Below are positions 5,977 through 9,030 of a stretch of DNA of 9,030 nt, piece by piece. The position numbers and the translations under genes are program-made. The stretch spans positions 1 to 9,030 of the forward strand of contig CAYWFB010000066.1 in NCBI GenBank assembly GCA_964457415.1, written 5' to 3'. The stretch comes from Fimenecus sp964457415. Its GTDB lineage: Bacteria > Bacillota > Clostridia > Oscillospirales > Acutalibacteraceae. The notes below the pieces were generated by a model. It ran no database searches and was not told where the DNA came from. It worked only from the letters and a program-made list of their open reading frames with translations. How positions within the stretch are numbered: the first letter of the stretch is position 1; each line of letters begins with the position of its first letter.

Positions 5977-6840
5977 ATGGTCGGTTATATTGATGTTGGT
6001 GGTGGTATGCGTGCAGTATTCGGTGCGGGCGTTCTTGACCGTTGTCTTGACGAGGGTATAGAAATCCCTTATTATATCGGCGTTTCGGCGGGTAGTGCCA
6101 ATATTATCTCATATTTAGGTGGTCATAAGGGCAGAACTCTGCGCTTTTACCGTGATTATTCCAATCGCCCTGAATATATGAGCTTAAAAAACTGGGTTAA
6201 AAACAAGTCGTATTTAGGTCTTGATTATATTTACACAACTCTGACGAACACGGACAGTGAAGACCCGTTGAATTATGATGTTATGAAATCTCACGACTGT
6301 GATTTTTACATAGTCACAACTGATGCGGTAACGGGAAAAACAAAATATTTTGATTATCGCCAAACCGTCAAAGATGATTATTATGAGCTTAAGGCTTCTT
6401 GCTGTATTCCAATAGTATGTCCCGTGGTTGAAAAAGGGGGCAGAAAATTTTACGACGGCGGACTTTCTGACCCGATACCCGTAAGAAAAGCACTCGCCGA
6501 CGGTTGCGACAGGGTGATTGTAACACTTACTCTCCCAAAAGATTATCACAAGACTCATAAGGCGCCCCAGGGACTTTACAAAGCAATGCTGAGAGAATAC
6601 CCCGAAAGTGCAAAATTGATGTATTCAATGATTGATAAATACAATGCCGAGCTGGATTTTATTAAAGAACTCGAAAAAGAGGGCAAGGCGCTCATTCTCG
6701 CGCCCGATGATTGTTGCGGAGTGACAACTCTTAAACACGAACGCAATGGCATTGAGGCGCTTTACCGCAAGGGCTATGAAAATGCGGGCAGAATAAAAGA
6801 TTTTCTTGCCATCGACACGGAGGCTCGCCGTGAATTATAA
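5977..6840 (+). CDS. Patatin-like phospholipase (YjjU-type)
   Basis: Predicted 287-residue patatin-fold lipid acyl hydrolase with a Ser-Asp dyad. The oxyanion-hole glycines are DVGGGMRAVFGAG (6-18). The nucleophile elbow is GVSAG with Ser37, and the catalytic Asp160 lies in DGG (YDGGLSDPIPV). The second residue pair of the oxyanion motif reads RA rather than the usual RG. The order and spacing suit bacterial YjjU-like proteins. No signal peptide is visible, so it is probably cytoplasmic or peripheral to the membrane. The ATG at 5977 is preferred, with GAGGTG 6 bases upstream; a TTG at 5956 precedes that site. It is the first gene of a likely operon, and the downstream gene's GTG start overlaps its stop by 11 bases, implying translational coupling. 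The natural substrate is not known. Confidence 0.93.
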   Translation: MVGYIDVGGGMRAVFGAGVLDRCLDEGIEIPYYIGVSAGSANIISYLGGHKGRTLRFYRDYSNRPEYMSLKNWVKNKSYLGLDYIYTTLTNTDSEDPLNYDVMKSHDCDFYIVTTDAVTGKTKYFDYRQTVKDDYYELKASCCIPIVCPVVEKGGRKFYDGGLSDPIPVRKALADGCDRVIVTLTLPKDYHKTHKAPQGLYKAMLREYPESAKLMYSMIDKYNAELDFIKELEKEGKALILAPDDCCGVTTLKHERNGIEALYRKGYENAGRIKDFLAIDTEARREL

Positions 6841-7693
6841 AAGACAGAAGAAAATCACGAAAGTTATTTCGATAATACTTATAATATGTATAGTGTTCAC
6901 GGTTTTCGATTTCGTTGCAAGCGAGATTACCGATAAGTATGCCTATAAGGACGCGAGCGTTGATACAACGGAGTGGACTTCGGTTTATGAAAAATTGATT
7001 ATCAATGAACCTTTGACCGATGAGGATTACGCAATAATCTTTGAGCAATCGGGACTGGGTAAGCCTGCCGTTGACGGTCTTATTGAAGAAAATCGTGTAA
7101 GTGATATTGAATATTATCGCAACTATTATTTAAAGGACAAGGATTTCACCTGCGTGCGCACGGCGATTTTTGCTCAGCACGAGGCGGTGACCGACAACGA
7201 GGGCAATCGCATTTTAAATCCGAACTTTGCAAACGTGCAAAACGGGGATATAATAATTACGCTGAGTATTCATTCTCTCGGCTGGCGTCACGGTCACGCG
7301 GCGATTGTAACGGACGCAGAAACGGGCGAAACTGCACAAGCCGTGCGAGTTTTTGAGAAATCCGATTTCGGCACGGTCTGGGAATGGAACGAGTTCCCTC
7401 TTGTAGCAGTTTTGCGAGTGAAAGATATTGACGAAAATACGCAGAACGAAATAGCAGATTACGTAAGAGCAAATATGATTGGAATTCCCTATGCTCTCTC
7501 GGCGGGTGTAATCGGTGGCAGAAATACCGAGGCGAAACTCATTACGACACAATGCGCGCATTTTGTGTGGTATGCTTATAAATGTTTCGGTATTGAGTTG
7601 GACACCGATGGCGGATTTGTAACACCAAAAGAGCTTTTGCAATCGGAAGAATTGGAAGTAGTTCAAGTTTACGGTAACATAATGGATTTGTAA
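6830..7693 (+). CDS. Membrane-anchored permuted papain-fold (YiiX/LRAT-like NlpC/P60) protein
   Basis: Predicted 287-residue protein with a basic N-terminus (MNYKRQKKITK) and one hydrophobic segment at about 12-30, so it is probably anchored with the rest outside. The catalytic-looking part starts near residue 136 (NVQNGDIIIT). His154 and His156 are in WRHGHAAIVTD, and Cys242 is in TTQCAHFVWYAYK. His before Cys is the order found in circularly permuted NlpC/P60 proteins (YaeF/YiiX, LRAT-like), which are peptidases, amidases or lipid acyl hydrolases/transferases. A GTG at 6830 is chosen because GGAGG lies 6 bases upstream; a TTG at 6806 precedes that site. It overlaps the patatin gene and is 18 bases from the lipoprotein gene. 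The family assignment rests on motif order and context, so the exact reaction is open. Residues 32-135 match no domain I recognise. Confidence 0.85.
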   Translation: MNYKRQKKITKVISIILIICIVFTVFDFVASEITDKYAYKDASVDTTEWTSVYEKLIINEPLTDEDYAIIFEQSGLGKPAVDGLIEENRVSDIEYYRNYYLKDKDFTCVRTAIFAQHEAVTDNEGNRILNPNFANVQNGDIIITLSIHSLGWRHGHAAIVTDAETGETAQAVRVFEKSDFGTVWEWNEFPLVAVLRVKDIDENTQNEIADYVRANMIGIPYALSAGVIGGRNTEAKLITTQCAHFVWYAYKCFGIELDTDGGFVTPKELLQSEELEVVQVYGNIMDL

Positions 7694-7711
7694 TTATAAA
7701 GGAGAGATACT

Positions 7712-8110
7712 ATGAAAAAAATTATAGTATTTGTTATGATATTGATTTTGTCAGTAGTGCTTGTGGCTTGCTCGGACGCCCCAAAATTTGAGCAGGTGGG
7801 CGAGGTTGGCGAAATCACCGAAATGACAAGAGAAACAACCACTCAAGAAGAAACTGAAAGTGAGAGCGAAACTGAAGAGTCCTCAACAGAAGAGGAGTCA
7901 GAGGAAAACTCGTCATCTTCAACCACAAGAAATTACATTCCTGCTCCAACAAAGCCCAAAGCAACAACTATAACCACAAAGCCCTCAACAACTGAAAGTA
8001 CAACAAAAGAAAGCACCACAGAATCCACAACCGAGTCAACGACAGAGAGCACCACCGAAAGCACAACACAGGAAGAGCCCTCAACGGATAATGGCGAAGC
8101 AACTGAATAA
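7712..8110 (+). CDS. Low-complexity Thr/Ser/Glu-rich lipoprotein
   Basis: Predicted 132-residue lipoprotein. The signal peptide MKKIIVFVMILILSVV ends in lipobox LVAC, with Cys20 the lipidated residue. Everything after about residue 30 is low complexity. An acidic Glu/Ser/Thr stretch is followed by a Pro-Lys region (PAPTKPKATT) and then about six TTES-type tetrapeptides (residues 93-122). No folded domain is evident. AAAGGAG lies upstream of the ATG, and the gene follows the permuted papain-fold gene by 18 bases, so it is the last gene of the operon before the terminator at 8120-8150. The tail could act as a surface spacer, wall-spanning stalk or glycosylated/phosphorylated region; these are inferences. 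The frame is real, given the lipobox and ribosome binding site. Confidence 0.9.
   Translation: MKKIIVFVMILILSVVLVACSDAPKFEQVGEVGEITEMTRETTTQEETESESETEESSTEEESEENSSSSTTRNYIPAPTKPKATTITTKPSTTESTTKESTTESTTESTTESTTESTTQEEPSTDNGEATE
7988..8077 (+). repeat. TTES tetrapeptide repeat encoding tract
   Basis: Near-tandem 12-base units encode TTES, with TTKES and TTQEE variants at the ends. The DNA copies are not identical: Thr uses ACA, ACT, ACC and ACG, Ser uses AGT, AGC, TCC and TCA, and Glu uses GAA and GAG. Repeat identity is thus kept at the protein level. Confidence 0.85.
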
Positions 8111-8119
8111 AATAATTTA

Positions 8120-8150
8120 CGGCGGAGAGAAATACTCCGCCGATTTTATT
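8120..8150 (+). terminator. Rho-independent terminator of the patatin operon
   Basis: CGGCGGAG (8120-8127), loop AGAAATA and CTCCGCCG (8135-8142) form an 8-bp GC-rich stem followed by ATTTTATTT. It begins 9 bases past the lipoprotein stop and ends the three-gene operon. Confidence 0.92.
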
Positions 8151-8181
8151 TAATATGTGATTTATTAAGAAGCCGAAACTG

Positions 8182-8206
8182 TGTAGGGGCAGTTCACGAA
8201 CTGCCC
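8182..8206 (+). repeat. 3'-end hairpin repeat, copy 3 (TGTAG + 9-bp stem)
   Basis: TGTAG is followed by GGGCAGTTC, an AC loop and GAACTGCCC, a perfect 9-bp stem. It is oriented with the lipoprotein gene upstream. It forms an inverted pair with copy 4, differing in stem bases while keeping every pair. Confidence 0.85.
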
Positions 8207-8232
8207 GAAAAAGTGAGAGTGCAATCTACGAC

Positions 8233-8257
8233 GGGCGATTCGTGAATCGCCCCTACA
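8233..8257 (-). repeat. 3'-end hairpin repeat, copy 4 (TGTAG + 9-bp stem)
   Basis: On the minus strand, TGTAG is followed by GGGCGATTC, an AC loop and GAATCGCCC, a perfect 9-bp stem. It is downstream of, and in the same orientation as, the minus-strand gene ending at 8292. Read against copy 3, the paired positions AG/CT become GA/TC, which is a compensatory change. The spacer between the two copies is 26 bp (8207-8232). Confidence 0.85.
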
Positions 8258-8291
8258 TAGTCGGTATGTTATTTTGAGCAGGCGAAAAAAA

Positions 8292-8555
8292 TCAATCATC
8301 ACACATTGCCTCAAATATAAGTCGGGTAGCAAACCTAATACCTTTGATAAATGCGTATTTTTCGTATATTCCGTGTGTTTCGCAAACCGAATTGTCATAT
8401 TCTTCAAGCAGTTCTTTTTGCTCATCGGTTAATTTTGAACGCAAAAGCTCTTCCACTTCAGAATATTTTTTGAGAATTTCTTTTTCTTTCTCGTTACGGG
8501 CTATTGGTACCTCAATAATATAATATTGCCATAAATCTTCTAATTCTTTTCTCAT
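8292..8555 (-). CDS. Short helical protein, possibly DUF6809-like
   Basis: Predicted 87-residue, charged, mostly helical protein (MRKELEDLWQYY at the N-terminus; GIYEKYAFIKGIRFATRLI near the C-terminus). From memory it resembles small clostridial proteins annotated DUF6809, which share an N-terminal LEDLYYG-like motif and a C-terminal FxxGFRLGxR segment; I could not verify this. No signal peptide or membrane segment is visible. ATG 8555 is chosen over the longer frame to 8603 because GGAGG lies 5 bases upstream, and the longer form would extend into the operators. It has a near-consensus promoter (8608-8636) and is divergent from an HTH regulator, whose likely operators flank or fill that promoter. 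Function is unknown. In such genomes these proteins are often near mobile or regulatory islands. Confidence 0.8.
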   Translation of the reverse strand: MRKELEDLWQYYIIEVPIARNEKEKEILKKYSEVEELLRSKLTDEQKELLEEYDNSVCETHGIYEKYAFIKGIRFATRLIFEAMCDD

Positions 8556-8580
8556 ATTTACCTCCAAAACAAAGTGCTTA

Positions 8581-8600
8581 TTAGGCGGAATTTTACCTAA
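8581..8600. promoter_or_regulatory. Operator-like palindrome O1
   Basis: TTAGGCGGAATTTTACCTAA is an imperfect palindrome; its left arm matches the ideal TTAGGTAAAA at 7 of 10 positions. It lies at the predicted start of the minus-strand transcript. Its centre is exactly 30 bp from that of O2. Confidence 0.65.
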
Positions 8601-8607
8601 CATTTAC

Positions 8608-8636
8608 ATTATAGGTAAAATTTTACCTAAAGTCAA
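8608..8636 (-). promoter_or_regulatory. Near-consensus promoter of the short helical protein gene
   Basis: On the minus strand, TTGACT (8631-8636), a 17-bp spacer and TATAAT (8608-8613). The palindrome O2 occupies essentially the whole spacer, which makes repression by a bound regulator very likely. Confidence 0.88.
8612..8629. promoter_or_regulatory. Operator-like palindrome O2 inside the promoter spacer
   Basis: TAGGTAAAATTTTACCTA is a perfect 18-bp palindrome. It fills the region between -35 and -10 of the minus-strand promoter and contains the proposed -35 (TTTACC, 8622-8627) of the plus-strand regulator gene. Confidence 0.82.
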
Positions 8637-8650
8637 GCAAAAAATAAAAT
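8622..8650 (+). promoter_or_regulatory. Possible promoter of the second HTH regulator gene
   Basis: TTTACC (8622-8627), a 17-bp spacer and TAAAAT (8645-8650). Only about 5-10 bases would separate the transcript start from the ribosome binding site AAGGTGA (8662-8668), so the leader is short. The -35 is weak and overlaps O2, in keeping with autorepression. Confidence 0.45.
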
Positions 8651-8673
8651 ACAATAACATCAAGGTGATAAAA

Positions 8674-8886
8674 ATGTATAAAAGAATTAAAGAATTAAGA
8701 ATTGAAAAAGGCGAGTCACAAATAAAAGTATCAACAATTTTAGGCATTGAGCAATCTTACTACAGTAAATTAGAACTCGGTAAACATGAAATTAAAGTAA
8801 AAGATTTAATTAAAATAGCCGAGTATTTCAATGTTTCTCTTGATTATTTAGTAGAACGCACAAATAAAAAAGAAATTAACAAGTAA
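8674..8886 (+). CDS. Cro/C1 (XRE)-family transcriptional regulator, minimal
   Basis: A 70-residue protein that is a single HTH domain. It begins MYKRIKELRIEKGESQIKV. The scaffold and recognition helices are VSTILGIEQSYYSKLELGK, and the C-terminal part DLIKIAEYFNVSLDYLVERT is the classic family ending. The ATG at 8674 follows AAGGTGA by about 6 bases; a GTG at 8665 lies inside that site and is rejected. It is divergent from the short helical protein gene, with two palindromes between them that overlap both promoters, so it probably represses itself and its neighbour. It has low sequence resemblance to the other HTH regulator at 1740-1982, and the operators of the two units are different in sequence. 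Effector unknown. Confidence 0.94.
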   Translation: MYKRIKELRIEKGESQIKVSTILGIEQSYYSKLELGKHEIKVKDLIKIAEYFNVSLDYLVERTNKKEINK

Positions 8887-8924
8887 GACAGTTCGTTAGC
8901 GTTGACGGAGAGAGAAGTGAATCC

Positions 8925-8971
8925 CTCCACCGCGTTCCGCGGTCCCCTCCCTTTGATAAGGAAGGTTTTTT
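8925..8971 (+). terminator. Two-hairpin repeat with terminator-like end after the HTH regulator
   Basis: A first hairpin ACCGCG-TTC-CGCGGT (8929-8943) is followed by CCTCCCTT, loop TGAT and AAGGAAGG (8946-8965) with one C-A mismatch, then six T's. It lies 39 bases past the regulator's stop. The arrangement with flanking TCCCTCC resembles a dispersed repeat I recall from gut Firmicutes; this was not verified. It probably terminates the regulator transcript. Confidence 0.6.
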
Positions 8972-9030
8972 ATTGTTGTAGATTTGTCAATGATGTGAGA
9001 CTGAAAAAATAAAAATAAAAGAGAACCCAT
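8972..9030. other. Window end, nothing recognisable
   Basis: The last 59 bases are AT-rich and contain no supported gene, RNA or repeat. The first 95 bases of the window are likewise empty apart from AT-rich sequence. Confidence 0.6.

Noticed and set aside
5977..6840. Patatin as an anti-phage effector (CapV-like)
   Set aside because: No nucleotidyltransferase (CD-NTase) or other defence gene is in the window, and its partners look like envelope proteins.
8182..8257. CRISPR array
   Set aside because: There are only two copies, inverted relative to each other and self-palindromic, with no regular direct repeats or cas genes.
8165..8425. Minus-strand reading frame through the paired hairpins
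   Set aside because: It consists of repeat sequence plus an out-of-frame shadow of the 8292-8555 gene.

Overview
The window looks like the chromosome of a low-GC, spore-forming Clostridia-type Firmicute, probably gut-associated. The evidence is a SpoVAC homologue, a class III (Firmicutes-type) fructose-1,6-bisphosphatase, strong AGGAGG-like ribosome binding sites, sigma-A promoters with 17-bp spacers, and short hairpin repeats of a kind common in gut Clostridia genomes. Assignment to a genus is not possible from this sequence alone. No coding region appears to run off either end.

Left part (1-2110): a minus-strand HTH-plus-seven-helix membrane protein (125-1114) lies beside a tRNA-Leu(GAG) with a perfect consensus promoter and an abutting terminator (1254-1429). 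A small basic protein of unknown function (1465-1701) follows a Cro/C1-type regulator (1740-1982) on the minus strand. The regulator is divergent from a large secreted surface protein (2122-3213). Three related operator-like palindromes lie in the divergent region and overlap the predicted promoters.

Middle part (3214-5976): the housekeeping gene fbp has its own promoter and meets the sporulation gene spoVAC tail to tail at a shared hairpin terminator.

Right part (5915-8150): a promoter precedes an apparent three-gene operon. It encodes a patatin-like lipid acyl hydrolase, a membrane-anchored permuted papain-fold (YiiX/LRAT-like NlpC/P60) enzyme whose GTG start overlaps the patatin stop, and a low-complexity Thr/Ser/Glu lipoprotein. 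A strong terminator ends it. Together they suggest a cell-envelope lipid or wall activity; this is inference.

Far right (8151-9030): paired hairpin repeats precede a second divergent regulatory unit. It consists of a short helical protein (minus) and a 70-residue Cro/C1 regulator (plus), separated by two 20-bp-class palindromes centred exactly 30 bp apart.

The clearest unexplained structure is a family of four short hairpins, each NGTAG followed by a 9-bp stem with a 2-3 nt loop. Every copy lies just past a gene's 3' end and in that gene's sense orientation. Stems differ between copies but stay paired.
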